This document shows positions 26,665 to 35,495 of a stretch of 64,000 nucleotides of DNA, in pieces. Where the stretch lies: the NCBI RefSeq assembly GCF_030866785.1, contig NZ_CP133018.1, positions 3,968,001 to 4,032,000 of the forward strand. Direction: 5' to 3'. A program made the translations under genes and the position numbers. The notes beneath the pieces were generated by a model, which searched no databases, was not told the origin of the DNA, and saw only the letters and a list, made by a program, of their open reading frames with translations. The DNA is from Agromyces protaetiae (lineage in GTDB: Bacteria > Actinomycetota > Actinomycetes > Actinomycetales > Microbacteriaceae). Position 1 is the first letter of the stretch, and each line of letters starts with the position of its first letter.

Positions 26665-27899
26665 GACGTGCGCTCCGTTTCGAGCTCGCCCGCGCACAGG
26701 CGGTAGAGCACCGACTGCAACACGTCGAGCCCGGCGAGCAGGTCGTCGTCCGAGGTGAACTCGCGCTCGTTGTGCGAGATGCCGTCGACGCTGGGGACGA
26801 AGAGCATGACGGTCGGCACGACCTCTTTGAGGTTGGTCGCGTCGTGCCCTGCGACGGTCGCCGAACGGCGGTGCGAGTAGCCGAGCCGGGCGGCCTCCTC
26901 CCCGGCGAGCAGCACACCGGCCTCGAGGAACGGGCCGCTCGACCACTCCACGACGTCGACGATGTCGATCTCGACCCGCGCCTCGGCGGCGATGGACCCA
27001 ATGGTCGTGCGGAGCCTGGCGACCGCGGTCTCGAGCAGGTCCTGGCGCGGCGACCTGATGTCGACGAGCATGCGCACCTCGCGCGCGAGGGCGACCGGTG
27101 AGTTCGGGTCGAGGTACATCTCGCTCACGGCGGTGTGGAGCTGCTCGACCTCGAATCCGTCGATGAGCTCGCGCACGGCCACGATGAGCTTCGCGGCCCC
27201 GAAGAGCGCGTCACGCCGGTCGGCCATGGGAGCCGCACCCGTGTGGGCCTGCTCGCCCGTGACGACGACCTCGAGCTTCTGCGCCGTCCACGTCGACGCG
27301 ACGAGCCCGATCGTGGTGCCCGTGGCCTCGAGCTCACGGCCCTGTTCGACGTGGATCTCCGCGTAGGCCGAGACATCCAGACCGGTGAACTCGCCCCGCC
27401 CGCCGATCGCGTCGAGCGCGTCGGCGACCGACACCCCCCGCGGGTCGGTCGTCGCGAGCGCTGTCTCGAGCGGCAGCCGGCCGATGTGCACGGCGCTGCC
27501 CATCATGCTCGGCTTGAAGCGGCTGCCCTCCTCGTTGAACCAGTCGACGACGGCGACGTTGAAGCGCGGCGTCGCGCCCTCGGCCGCGGCGCGGTCGCGC
27601 ACGCTGCGCGCGGCGTGCGCGCCCGCCAGTACGCCGTACGCGCCGTCGAAGCGACCCGCGAGCGGCTGGCTGTCGAGGTGCGAGCCGACGAGCACGTACG
27701 GCGCGCCCGGCACGAGCTCGAGCAGACCGAAGATGTTGCCGATCGCGTCGACCTCGACCCGGAACCCCTGCTCGGCGAGCCAGCCGCCGAACCAGCGGCG
27801 GGTCTCGCCGTCGGCCGCGCTCGCCGCCTGACGTTCGACGCCGCCGCCCGGCGTCGCGCCGAACGTCGACATCGTCCTGAAGTCGTCGAGGAAGGACAT
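26661..27899 (-). CDS. M20-family N-carbamoyl amino acid hydrolase / ureido-amidase
   Basis: The product is 412 aa. It is typical of hydantoinase/carbamoylase-family amidases: metal-binding GSHLDSQPLAGRFDG, the FNEEGSRF glutamate pair, the HVEQG motif, the dimer-face block EVVVTGEQAHTGAAPM and the distal metal histidine in SHNEREFTS. These enzymes split N-carbamoyl (ureido) groups into the amine, CO2 and ammonia; relatives act on allantoate, ureidoglycine or N-carbamoyl-beta-alanine. Placed right after a deiminase-fold enzyme, it would complete guanidino to ureido to amine conversion. It is 2 nt from the upstream gene and overlaps the ThDP gene by 4 nt. Confidence 0.9.
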   Translation of the reverse strand: MSFLDDFRTMSTFGATPGGGVERQAASAADGETRRWFGGWLAEQGFRVEVDAIGNIFGLLELVPGAPYVLVGSHLDSQPLAGRFDGAYGVLAGAHAARSVRDRAAAEGATPRFNVAVVDWFNEEGSRFKPSMMGSAVHIGRLPLETALATTDPRGVSVADALDAIGGRGEFTGLDVSAYAEIHVEQGRELEATGTTIGLVASTWTAQKLEVVVTGEQAHTGAAPMADRRDALFGAAKLIVAVRELIDGFEVEQLHTAVSEMYLDPNSPVALAREVRMLVDIRSPRQDLLETAVARLRTTIGSIAAEARVEIDIVDVVEWSSGPFLEAGVLLAGEEAARLGYSHRRSATVAGHDATNLKEVVPTVMLFVPSVDGISHNEREFTSDDDLLAGLDVLQSVLYRLCAGELETERTS

Positions 27900-27901
27900 C
27901 G

Positions 27902-28912
27902 TCAGCTCCAGTCCCGCTGCAGTTCCATGGTCGAGCAGTGCAGGCCGCCGCCGTTCTTGAGGATCTCGCGGAACTCCACCGGGATGACCTCGACGTCGTA
28001 GCGGTCGGCGAGGAGCTCGGCGGTGCGCGGCAGGTGGGCCGGCAGGATGGCTCGGCGGCGGTCGAGCACGAGCATGTTCGACGCCCACTCCTCGTCCGGA
28101 TGCACGTCGACGGTCTCGATGCCGAGGTCCCACAGCGCCGACAGGTAGTCGTAGGGCGCGAGGCGCGGGTTGACCAGCGCGAGGTCGTCGTCGAGCATGA
28201 CGGCGCACATGTCGAGGTGGATCAGGTAGCCGGGGAGACTGACGGTCGAGAGGCGGATGCCGTGTTCGTCGAGCAGTCGCCCGAGCTGGCGACCGCCCTC
28301 GGGGTTGCAGCGGACCGAGGTGCCGAAGAACGCGTGGTCGCGGCGGACCTTGACGAAGCTGCCGCCCTCGACGAGCCCCGAACCCGTGATCGTGCCGAGG
28401 ATCGGCATGCCGGCGGCGGCGACCGTCGCGGTGATCGACTGCTCCTCGCCGCGACGCATGCGCGGTGCGAGCCGCCCGATGATCGCTCCGCCGGGGATGG
28501 TCACGAGCGGGTCGCGGGTATAGACGGCCTTCGTGAACCGGGGCGGCAGATCGGGTGCGAACACGACGACGACGCCCTCGCGGCGCAGCACGTCGACGAA
28601 CGCGTCGTACTGCGCGCGCACCGCGTCGAGGTCGGGCAGGGTGTCGCCGGTCCAGTACCAGCTGCGGTCGGGGTCGACGAACGCGTCCAGGTCGGGGTCA
28701 TAGGCGTCAGCGCGCACCTCGGCCAGACCGGCGCTCGGCCGGCGCATGAGCACCGACCGGAGGGGACTCACCTCGTCGGCTGCGCCCCATCGGCGACCCC
28801 AGGTCTGCTCCAACTCGACGAGGTCGAGGAAGGGCGGATCCGCCTCCGGGCCCATCAGCTGATGGAAGCGGCCGTCCGCGATCTCCTTGGTGGAATCTGT
28901 CTTGGTGGTCAT
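27902..28912 (-). CDS. Amidinotransferase / arginine-deiminase-fold enzyme
   Basis: The product is 336 aa. The guanidino-group-modifying (pentein) fold is recognised by the acidic motif GLVEGGSFV, the His-Asp pair in YLIHLDMCAV, and the nucleophile C326 in NGGGLHCSTMEL. Members form a covalent amidino-cysteine and either hydrolyse it (deiminases, giving a ureido product and ammonia) or transfer it to an acceptor amine (amidinotransferases). Sequence alone does not separate the two. The carbamoylase next door, which consumes ureido compounds, argues for a deiminase. It is the promoter-proximal gene of the operon, divergent from the XRE-cupin regulator. Confidence 0.85.
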   Translation of the reverse strand: MTTKTDSTKEIADGRFHQLMGPEADPPFLDLVELEQTWGRRWGAADEVSPLRSVLMRRPSAGLAEVRADAYDPDLDAFVDPDRSWYWTGDTLPDLDAVRAQYDAFVDVLRREGVVVVFAPDLPPRFTKAVYTRDPLVTIPGGAIIGRLAPRMRRGEEQSITATVAAAGMPILGTITGSGLVEGGSFVKVRRDHAFFGTSVRCNPEGGRQLGRLLDEHGIRLSTVSLPGYLIHLDMCAVMLDDDLALVNPRLAPYDYLSALWDLGIETVDVHPDEEWASNMLVLDRRRAILPAHLPRTAELLADRYDVEVIPVEFREILKNGGGLHCSTMELQRDWS

Positions 28913-29136
28913 TCCCCGTCACTCTGCTCAGTCGGCCCGAAGTTTCGTCCTGGGCAATTCTCGTTGCTTGAAGTGACACTAAACCGCCTTTGTGACGGAT
29001 GCGCAAGAGAAAAATTTCGAGCGTGTTACGTTTCGCACTGGTGCACTGGGGTTTCATGTGAGTAACTTCTTGAGCACTACACTCGTGACAGGATCCGCGT
29101 GGACGGCGAGTGCCACGTTGACGAGGAAGGCCGTGG
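28913..29136. promoter_or_regulatory. Divergent promoter region of the guanidino operon and its regulator
   Basis: The 224 bp are clearly AT-richer than the flanks, especially 28975-29075, as expected for two back-to-back promoters. A direct repeat GCACTGG-T-GCACTGG (around 29034-29048) and a GTTAC/GTAAC inverted pair bracketing it are candidate regulator sites. I could not assign definite -35 and -10 boxes. Confidence 0.5.
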
Positions 29137-29715
29137 ATGCGCCCAATTCCGATCGAATCGCACGCTGAACGAGCGGCAATCGGAAGCCGCCTGCGCGCGC
29201 GCCGTCAGGAACGTCAGATGACGATCGGGCACGTCGCCGAGAGCACCGGCTTGACGAAGGGGTTCCTGAGTCGCGTCGAACGCGACCTGACCTCCCCGAG
29301 CGTGTCGACGCTCGTGTCCATCTGCGACGTCCTCAGCATCGAGATCGGCGACCTGTTCGTCGCCTCCGACGTGCAGGTCGTGACGGCCGATGAGGCACCC
29401 CGCATCAATCTCGGCGGCGACGGCACGAGTGAACGTCTGCTGAGCCCGCGACGCGAGTCGCGCATGCAGGTGATCCGCTCGACCGTGGAACCCGGCGGCA
29501 ACGGCGGCGACAAGCCCTACACCGTGAACTCGGAGCTCGAACTGCTGCATGTGATCTCGGGCTCGGTCGACTTCTGGGTGAGCGACGGGGCCTGGTCCCT
29601 GAACGCCGGGGACTCGATCACGTTCGACGGTCGGGAGCCGCACCAGTGGCGATCGGACGATGGTGCGGAGCTGCTCTGGGTGCTCGTTCCCGCCGCATGG
29701 GGCGGCGCGATCTGA
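29137..29715 (+). CDS. XRE-family regulator with C-terminal cupin domain
   Basis: The product is 192 aa. An N-terminal helix-turn-helix covers about residues 15-70 (IGSRLRARRQERQMTIGHVAE, then TGLTKGFLSRVERDLTSPSVSTL). A cupin sensing domain follows at about 110-190 (VNSELELLHVISGSVDF, LNAGDSITFDGREPHQW). This two-domain design is common in local regulators of amine and amino acid catabolism such as PuuR, where the cupin binds the effector. It is transcribed away from the eleven-gene operon and is its probable regulator. The ATG follows AGGAAGG. Confidence 0.88.
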   Translation: MRPIPIESHAERAAIGSRLRARRQERQMTIGHVAESTGLTKGFLSRVERDLTSPSVSTLVSICDVLSIEIGDLFVASDVQVVTADEAPRINLGGDGTSERLLSPRRESRMQVIRSTVEPGGNGGDKPYTVNSELELLHVISGSVDFWVSDGAWSLNAGDSITFDGREPHQWRSDDGAELLWVLVPAAWGGAI

Positions 29716-29740
29716 CCCACCAGGGCGCGCGCGTGCGTCG

Positions 29741-29820
29741 CCGCGAGCGCGAGTGCGCCACCGCGAGCGCGAGTGCGCCGCCGCGAGCGCGAGTGCGCCG
29801 CCGCGAGCGCGAGTGCGCCT
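29741..29820 (+). repeat. Four exact tandem 20-bp repeats in the fgd leader
   Basis: The unit CCGCGAGCGCGAGTGCGCC plus one variable base (A, G, G, T) is repeated four times with no other change. Each unit contains GCGC-GAGT-GCGC, a possible mini-hairpin. The array lies 26 bp after the cupin regulator gene and ends 24 bp before the fgd ATG. An open frame runs through it, but the family homology of fgd begins only after the array. Confidence 0.93.
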
Positions 29821-29844
29821 CGCTTCGAGGAAAGGAAGAATCGG

Positions 29845-30864
29845 ATGACGGTGACGCTCGGGTACAAGGCATCGGCGGAGCAGTTCGGGCCCCGCGAGCT
29901 CGTGGAGCTGGCGGTGGCCGCCGAAGGGCACGGGTTCGAGTCCGCATTCGCGAGCGATCACTTCCAGCCGTGGCGGCACGAGGGCGGGCATGCGCCGTCG
30001 TCGCTCGCCTGGCTCGCCGCGGCCGGCGAGCGCACCACGAGCATCCGCCTCGGCACGAGCGTGATGACGCCGACGTTCCGGTACAACCCCGCGGTGCTGG
30101 CCCAGTCGTTCGCGACGCTCGGCTGCCTCTACCCCGGCCGCGTGATCGCCGGGTTCGGCACCGGTGAGGCACTCAACGAGATCGCGACCGGCTTCCGCGG
30201 CGCAGGCACGCAGGACTGGCCCGAGTTCCGGGAGCGGTTCGCGCGGCTCCGCGAGGCCGTGCGGCTGATGCGCGCGCTCTGGAGCGAGGACCGGGTCAGC
30301 TTCGAGGGCGAGTACTACTCCACGCACGACGCCTCGATCTACGACCGACCCGACCAGCCGATCCCGGTCTACATCGCCGCCGGCGGACCGGTCGTGGCCA
30401 AGTACGCGGGCCGCGCGGGAGACGGGTTCATCTGCACCTCGGGAAAGGGCTGGGACCTGTACACCGAGAAGCTGATTCCCGCAGTGCAGGAAGGCGCCGC
30501 CGCCGCCGATCGGCCGTTCACGCAGATCGACCGCATGATCGAGATCAAGATCTCCTACGAGGAGACCGAAGCGGCCTCCCTCGAGAACACCCGGTTCTGG
30601 TCGCCGCTGTCGCTGAGCGCGGAGCAGAAGCACTCGATCACCGACCCGGTCGAGATGGAGCGCGCGGCCGACGCCCTCCCGATCGAGCAGGTCGCGAAAC
30701 GCTGGATCGTCGGGGTGGATCCGGACCAGGTCGTCGCCGAGGTCGCCAAGTACGTCGACGCGGGCCTGAACCATCTCGTCTTCCACGCCCCCGGCGCCGA
30801 CCAGCGCCGCTTCATGCACCTCTTCGAGCGCGACCTCGCACCGCGGCTCCGGAAGCTCGGCTGA
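29845..30864 (+). CDS. fgd: F420-dependent glucose-6-phosphate dehydrogenase
   Basis: The product is 339 aa. It closely follows mycobacterial FGD1: [20 protein letters not shown] at the start, [78 protein letters not shown] and [14 protein letters not shown] near the end. It oxidises glucose-6-phosphate to 6-phosphogluconolactone and reduces cofactor F420, supplying F420H2. An insertion of a few residues (GAGTQD) occurs before [11 protein letters not shown]. The ATG at 29845 follows AGGAAAGGAAG; upstream codons are the tandem repeat. No F420 biosynthesis gene is in the window. Confidence 0.93.
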   Translation: MTVTLGYKASAEQFGPRELVELAVAAEGHGFESAFASDHFQPWRHEGGHAPSSLAWLAAAGERTTSIRLGTSVMTPTFRYNPAVLAQSFATLGCLYPGRVIAGFGTGEALNEIATGFRGAGTQDWPEFRERFARLREAVRLMRALWSEDRVSFEGEYYSTHDASIYDRPDQPIPVYIAAGGPVVAKYAGRAGDGFICTSGKGWDLYTEKLIPAVQEGAAAADRPFTQIDRMIEIKISYEETEAASLENTRFWSPLSLSAEQKHSITDPVEMERAADALPIEQVAKRWIVGVDPDQVVAEVAKYVDAGLNHLVFHAPGADQRRFMHLFERDLAPRLRKLG

Positions 30865-30937
30865 AGCCCACGACACGGGAGCCGACCGCGCGGAGCGTCG
30901 AAGCGCCTCCGCCCCGCACCCGACCCGTGAACGCCGC

Positions 30938-32218
30938 TCACCCGGGCAGTCGCAGGACCCGCTCGAGGTAGGCGTTGCCGAACCGGTGCTCAGGGTCGAG
31001 GCGTTCGCGCAGCGCGCGGAACGCGTCGTACTGCCGGTACTTCGGCACGATCGTGTCGGCGTCCATCGCGAACCACTTGCCCCAGTGCGGGCGCGGGTCG
31101 AACGGCTCGAGCGCGGCCTCGATCTTCGGCAGCACCGCGCGCACCTCGTCCGGCCGGTTCCGCCAGGTGAAGTGGATCGCGAAGTTGTCGCGTCCGACGT
31201 GCGGACTCATCCAGAGCGCGTCGGCGGCGATCGTCCGGAACTCGGTCACGAGCAGCACCGGGTCGATCTCATCCGCCAGCGCGCGGACCGCGGTGAGGGC
31301 GTCGCGCACGTGCGCACGCTCCACGAAGTACTCGGACTGGATCTCATCGCCGTTGCTCGGCACCGTGTCGAACCGGAAGTGCGGCAGCCGCTCGGCCCAC
31401 GGCCCGACGACCCCGCCCTGCACCGTGGTGTTGTCGTGGTCCTCGTCGGCCGGTGACATCACCCGCTCGCCCGCCGGCACGGCGCCGAAGAACGCGTCGC
31501 TGTCCGAGGCATCCGTCTCGCCGTCGACGACCCGCTTGCGCCACACCTGCGCGAGCGTGTCGGCGCCCCACCGACCGAAGACGCTGACGCTGTAGCCGCC
31601 CGCCATCACCTCGGCGGAGCGCTCGAGGAACGTCGCCCAGGGCAGATCGAGGTACACGTCCTGCCGCATGAGGTACCGGGGGATCGCGGCCAGCCTCAGC
31701 CGGGTCGCGATGCCGAGCGCACCGAGCCCGATGACCGCGCCGGCGAACTCGGGGTCGCCGCGGCGCAGGGTGACGATCTCGCCCCGCCCGTCGACGAGCT
31801 CGAGCCCGGTGACCGACGTCGACAGGCAGCCGTTCGCATCGCCCGAGCCGTGCGTGCCGGCCGCACAGGCCCCCGCGACCGAGATGTGCGGCAGCGAGCC
31901 GAGGTTCGGCAGCGCGAACCCGCGGGCATCGAGCCAGCCCGCGAGCGCGCCATACGGCAGGCCGGCCGGCACCCACACCTCGCTCGCGTCAGGATCGAGC
32001 ACCGGTTCGCCCCGCATGCGCTGCAACGACACCAGCGAACCTGGCGAGTCCGCGAGGTCGTTGAACGAGTGCCGGGTTCCGAGCGCGCGCACCCGGGGCT
32101 CGCTGCGGACGATCGCCCGCACGTCGTCCACGGTCTCCGGGAACACGACGCGGGCGGCGGCGTAGCGATGCGTCGCCGCCCAGCTCACGCCGGACGGTTC
32201 ATGGTGCAGGGGTGGCAT
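30938..32218 (-). CDS. Alditol oxidase (FAD-linked, VAO family)
   Basis: The product is 426 aa, close to the 418 aa of Streptomyces AldO. The FAD-binding domain shows RALGTRHSFNDLAD, whose histidine is the expected covalent flavin attachment site, and LPHISVAGACAAGTHGSG. The C-terminal part carries the WGKWFAMDADTIVPKYRQYDAFRALRERLDPEHRFGNAYLERVL ending shared with sugar-lactone and alditol oxidases. It would oxidise polyols such as xylitol or sorbitol at C1 to aldoses, forming H2O2. The start overlaps the small upstream gene by 20 nt and convergent fgd ends 73 bp away. Confidence 0.85.
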   Translation of the reverse strand: MPPLHHEPSGVSWAATHRYAAARVVFPETVDDVRAIVRSEPRVRALGTRHSFNDLADSPGSLVSLQRMRGEPVLDPDASEVWVPAGLPYGALAGWLDARGFALPNLGSLPHISVAGACAAGTHGSGDANGCLSTSVTGLELVDGRGEIVTLRRGDPEFAGAVIGLGALGIATRLRLAAIPRYLMRQDVYLDLPWATFLERSAEVMAGGYSVSVFGRWGADTLAQVWRKRVVDGETDASDSDAFFGAVPAGERVMSPADEDHDNTTVQGGVVGPWAERLPHFRFDTVPSNGDEIQSEYFVERAHVRDALTAVRALADEIDPVLLVTEFRTIAADALWMSPHVGRDNFAIHFTWRNRPDEVRAVLPKIEAALEPFDPRPHWGKWFAMDADTIVPKYRQYDAFRALRERLDPEHRFGNAYLERVLRLPG

Positions 32219-32540
32219 CGGGCTCCGATCTGAAGGAAGACACGCTCATCACAGGGTAGGTGTCGCGTCCGGCCTCACGCGCGACGACGAGCACGCGCTC
32301 GAGCAACCGATCGTGGTCGATCCGCAGCCGAGGGGCCAAGCGCTCGACGAGCCGGTCGACGCGCGTGAACACCTCAGCGCCGCCCGTACGCGAGCTGATC
32401 GTCCAGCCGCCGACGAACGGCCGGATGCCCGGGGCACCGGGCAACCCCTGGAGGTACCGCGCGATCGCGTCGCGGACGCGAGGGCCGGCGACCCGTTGCC
32501 CGAACGGGTCGCCGACACCTCCGCCGCAGGCTCCGCACAT
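32199..32540 (-). CDS. Small conserved MCGACG-type protein of unknown function
   Basis: The product is 113 aa. It begins MCGACGGGVGDPFG, a CxxC pair resembling a half zinc site; similar MCGACG proteins are familiar from actinobacterial genomes. The middle (VGGWTISSRTGGAEVFTRVDRLVERLAPRL) looks like an alpha/beta domain. The gene lies 13 nt after the NodB hydrolase gene and overlaps the alditol oxidase start by 20 nt, so all three may be co-transcribed. No function can be assigned. Confidence 0.6.
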   Translation of the reverse strand: MCGACGGGVGDPFGQRVAGPRVRDAIARYLQGLPGAPGIRPFVGGWTISSRTGGAEVFTRVDRLVERLAPRLRIDHDRLLERVLVVAREAGRDTYPVMSVSSFRSEPDATPAP

Positions 32541-32553
32541 CAGCGCGGTCCGA

Positions 32554-33441
32554 TCACGCCGCGCTCGACCTCGGCGAGCGCGCGATGAAGTCCTGCGCGA
32601 TCTGGTCGAAGGTCGCCCACGTCACGCCCGAGTGCCCGTTGATGTACTCGATCAACCGCTCGAGCATGAGCAGCACCTGCGGCCGGCCGGAGACGTCCGG
32701 GTGGATCGTGAAGGTGAACACGCCGTAGTCCTGCTCGCGATAGACCCAGTCGAACTGGTCACGCCACATCTCCTCGATGTGCCGCGGGTTGACGAAGCCA
32801 TGACTGTTGGGGCTGCCCTTGATGAACATCATCGGCGGAAGGTCGTCGAGGTACCAGCTCGCGGGGATCTCGACGAGATCGGTCTCCTCGCCGCGCACGA
32901 GGGGGCGCATCCACTCGCTCGCCGACTTCTCGTAGTCGATGGGCGTCCAGCTGTCGCCGACGCGCACGTAGTAGGGCTCGAAATCGCGATGCATGAGCGA
33001 GTGGTCATAGCGGATGCCACGCTCGACGAGCAGCTCGTTGGTGACCCGCGAGAACTCCCACCAGGGTGCGACGTATCCCGTCGGGCGGCGCCCGGTGCGC
33101 GAGCTGATCAGCTCGATGCAGTGGTCGAGCACATCCGATTCCTGCTGCCGCGACATCGCGATCGGGTTCTCGTGGCTGTAGCCGTGGATGCCGATCTCGT
33201 GACCGGCGTCGACGACCTGTTGGAACTGTTCGGGGAAGGTCTCCACGGAGTGCCCGGGCCAGAACCAGGTCGAGGGCAGGTCGTACTTGGCGAGCATCCG
33301 GTTGAGGCGGGGCACGCCGACCTCGCCGGCGAAGAGGCCGCGCGAGATGTCCCCCGGCGAGTCCTGGCCGCCGTACGAGCCGAGCCATCCGCCGACCGCG
33401 TCGACGTCGATCCCGAACGATACGAAGATCTCCTTGGGCAT
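32554..33441 (-). CDS. NodB-fold hydrolase, possible cyclic imide hydrolase/allantoinase type
   Basis: The product is 295 aa with no signal peptide. The catalytic aspartate region is [12 protein letters not shown], the metal pair is H86/H90 in GIHGYSHE, and the block VAPWWEFS follows. A late histidine is in [11 protein letters not shown]. The long internal segment ([26 protein letters not shown]) is characteristic of intracellular small-molecule members of the polysaccharide deacetylase superfamily rather than of chitin or peptidoglycan enzymes. Location next to an asparaginase fits ring opening of an imide followed by amide hydrolysis. The ATG at 33441 follows AAAGGA. Confidence 0.83.
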   Translation of the reverse strand: MPKEIFVSFGIDVDAVGGWLGSYGGQDSPGDISRGLFAGEVGVPRLNRMLAKYDLPSTWFWPGHSVETFPEQFQQVVDAGHEIGIHGYSHENPIAMSRQQESDVLDHCIELISSRTGRRPTGYVAPWWEFSRVTNELLVERGIRYDHSLMHRDFEPYYVRVGDSWTPIDYEKSASEWMRPLVRGEETDLVEIPASWYLDDLPPMMFIKGSPNSHGFVNPRHIEEMWRDQFDWVYREQDYGVFTFTIHPDVSGRPQVLLMLERLIEYINGHSGVTWATFDQIAQDFIARSPRSSAA

Positions 33442-33511
33442 GGTGTTCCTTTCGTTGTTGCGAGCAGTGCGTTCTGTGCTGAGTGGGTGCGACATACCCG
33501 GTCGCGACGGG

Positions 33512-34609
33512 TCAGACGTGGTCGGTGAACCGCGACCTGACCGAGTCAGGCGGTTGTCCGGAGGAGAGGAGCAATGCCAAGAGGATCCGCGCCTGGAATG
33601 CCGGCAAGAACTCCGCCACGACGGCGCCCGCTCGCACCAGATCCGCCCCGCCGCCGTTGCCATAGAGCGGGATGACGGGCCCATCGGACACTCGCGTCGA
33701 CAGGGCGACGACCACGCCCGCCGCGGTGAGCTCTGCGACTGTCGCTGCGATGGTCGGGTTCGCGTTCCCGATCCCGCTGCCGGCGATCACGATGCCTCGT
33801 GCACCGGCGTCGACCGCGGCCCGGAGCAGGCGGTCGTCGGCGCCGGGATACATGGCGACCACGTCGACACGGACGTGGTCGAACCGTTCGGTCGGCAGCG
33901 CGAGCGGTTGCGACCGCACGGGCCGGACGTGGATCCGCACGCGACGGTCGTCGACATGTCCGATCGCTCCCGAACCGAGGGTGTCGAACGCCGAGAGGTC
34001 GCTGGTCTGCACCTTCCGAGTGCCCTTCGCCCGCAGGATCTCACCTGCGAAGCAGATCGCGACGCCCAGGCCCCTCGCCTCGGGCGCCGCCGCGACGGCG
34101 ATCGCGTGCGAGAGGTTCCGCGGACCGTCGGTGTCGGCTGCGTCGGCGGGGCGCTGCGCTCCTGTGAGGACCACCGGTCGGCGATCGTCGTGCACCAGGT
34201 CGAGGAGGATCGCCGATTCCTCGAGCGTGTCCGTGCCATGGGTGATGACGATCCCGTCGACGGCCTGCCGGCCGGTGCGCGCGAACGCCTCGATCACGGC
34301 ATCGGAGAGCGCACGCAGATCAGCGAGTCGCATCTGGTAGGAGCCGACGCGCATGAGATCGACGTACTCGACCTCGACATCCGGCGGGACCTGTACCTCT
34401 CCGAGCACGTCGAAGGCGCCGTCCGTTGCGACCAGACCGGCTCCCGCCCGGCGGGACGAAATGGTTCCGCCGGTGGTGAGCACCAGGACTCGGGCTCGCG
34501 GTGCGCGACGCTCCGTGGTGGCAGATGACCTGAGCTCCTCCGCCTCTGCTCCGCCCACGACCGCCGGGAATCCGCTCCCCAGCGTCCCGGTCATGGCCGA
34601 CTCACCCAT
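33512..34609 (-). CDS. Type I/II asparaginase family amidohydrolase
   Basis: The product is 365 aa. The two catalytic threonine motifs are present: [10 protein letters not shown] and [11 protein letters not shown], plus [10 protein letters not shown]. An extra N-terminal tail of about 35 residues is not hydrophobic enough for a signal peptide, so a cytosolic enzyme is likely. The family hydrolyses asparagine and related carboxamides. Its operon mates (oligopeptide-type importer, bicupin, NodB hydrolase) suggest that the real substrate may be another half-amide. I chose ATG 34609, which has GAGGG 7 nt upstream; an in-frame ATG five codons later is possible. Confidence 0.88.
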   Translation of the reverse strand: MGESAMTGTLGSGFPAVVGGAEAEELRSSATTERRAPRARVLVLTTGGTISSRRAGAGLVATDGAFDVLGEVQVPPDVEVEYVDLMRVGSYQMRLADLRALSDAVIEAFARTGRQAVDGIVITHGTDTLEESAILLDLVHDDRRPVVLTGAQRPADAADTDGPRNLSHAIAVAAAPEARGLGVAICFAGEILRAKGTRKVQTSDLSAFDTLGSGAIGHVDDRRVRIHVRPVRSQPLALPTERFDHVRVDVVAMYPGADDRLLRAAVDAGARGIVIAGSGIGNANPTIAATVAELTAAGVVVALSTRVSDGPVIPLYGNGGGADLVRAGAVVAEFLPAFQARILLALLLSSGQPPDSVRSRFTDHV

Positions 34610-34619
34610 CGATGCGCCC

Positions 34620-35423
34620 TCACGCGGGCCACTGGATGGTCTGGCCGCCATCGACGAGGAACTCTTGGCCGGTGACGAAGGTCGAGTCGTCACCCGAGAG
34701 GAAGCGGATGACGCGGGCCACCTCGTCGGGCCGGCCCACACGGCGCAAGGGGATCGCCGCCTCAGACGCGCGGAGGCCCTCCGGGCCGAGCGAGTTGACC
34801 GGGTCCAGCGACTGCGGCGTCTCGATGAGCCCCGGGATGATGGCGTTGACCCGGATCCCACGCGGGGCGAGCTCGACCGCCAACGAACGACTCAACCCGA
34901 GCACACCTGACTTCGCAGCGGCATAGTGCGCGTGGTCGTCCCAGCCGTAGACGCCTCCGGCGATGGACGACACCGCGATCATCGCCCCCGGGCCCGTCAT
35001 GACGGCGGCCGCTGCGCGGAACGTCCGCATCACTCCGCCGAGGTCGACCGCGAGCAGATCGTCCCAGGCGGCGTCGTCGAGGTCGGCGAGCGCGGCTCGG
35101 CGAAGAATGCCGGCGCCCGCCACCGCAACGTCGAGCCTGCCGAACCGTTCGATCGCGGTCTCGGCGAGCGCACGCACAGAGTCGTAGCTCCGCACATCCG
35201 TCTGTACGGCGATCGCGTCACCGCCGAGCTCCGCGACCTCCGCGAGCACCTCGTCCGGATCGTGCGGGTCCGCCGGGTAGTAGCCCAGTACGGAGCGCAC
35301 TCCGGCGCGGGCATACGCGACCGCGAGCGCGCGTCCGATCCCGCTCGCACCGCCCGTGATGAGCGCGACCTTCCCGGCGAGGCCGTCATCCCGACGCAAT
35401 CCCTCGTATGTCTCGTGTTCCAC
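34620..35423 (-). CDS. Short-chain dehydrogenase/reductase (SDR)
   Basis: The product is 267 aa, a classical SDR. The cofactor motif is TGGASGIG. NAGx is replaced by AVAGAGIL at strand 4. The catalytic Ser is in AVSSIAGGVYG and YxxxK is YAAAKSGVLGLSRSLA. It is likely NAD(P)-dependent and cytosolic, acting on a hydroxyl or keto intermediate. The GYYPADPHDPDE segment after strand 2 lacks the basic residues that usually favour NADP, so NAD is a guess. It is 10 nt from the asparaginase start and 72 nt after the bicupin gene. Confidence 0.9.
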   Translation of the reverse strand: MEHETYEGLRRDDGLAGKVALITGGASGIGRALAVAYARAGVRSVLGYYPADPHDPDEVLAEVAELGGDAIAVQTDVRSYDSVRALAETAIERFGRLDVAVAGAGILRRAALADLDDAAWDDLLAVDLGGVMRTFRAAAAVMTGPGAMIAVSSIAGGVYGWDDHAHYAAAKSGVLGLSRSLAVELAPRGIRVNAIIPGLIETPQSLDPVNSLGPEGLRASEAAIPLRRVGRPDEVARVIRFLSGDDSTFVTGQEFLVDGGQTIQWPA

Positions 35424-35495
35424 TTGATTCCTTCGTGTGACGTCTGGGTCGAGTTGAGCCGGCCTCCGGGGCTCGCCCGGAGGCCGGCCGGCCGA

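Noticed and set aside
29741..29820. Mini CRISPR-like array
   Set aside because: The units are directly adjacent without spacers, so this is a plain tandem repeat.
29773..29844. Longer N-terminus for the F420-dependent dehydrogenase
   Set aside because: The extra codons are the 20-bp tandem repeat translated as an Arg/Glu/Ala repeat. Family homology and a good ribosome site both point to the ATG at 29845.
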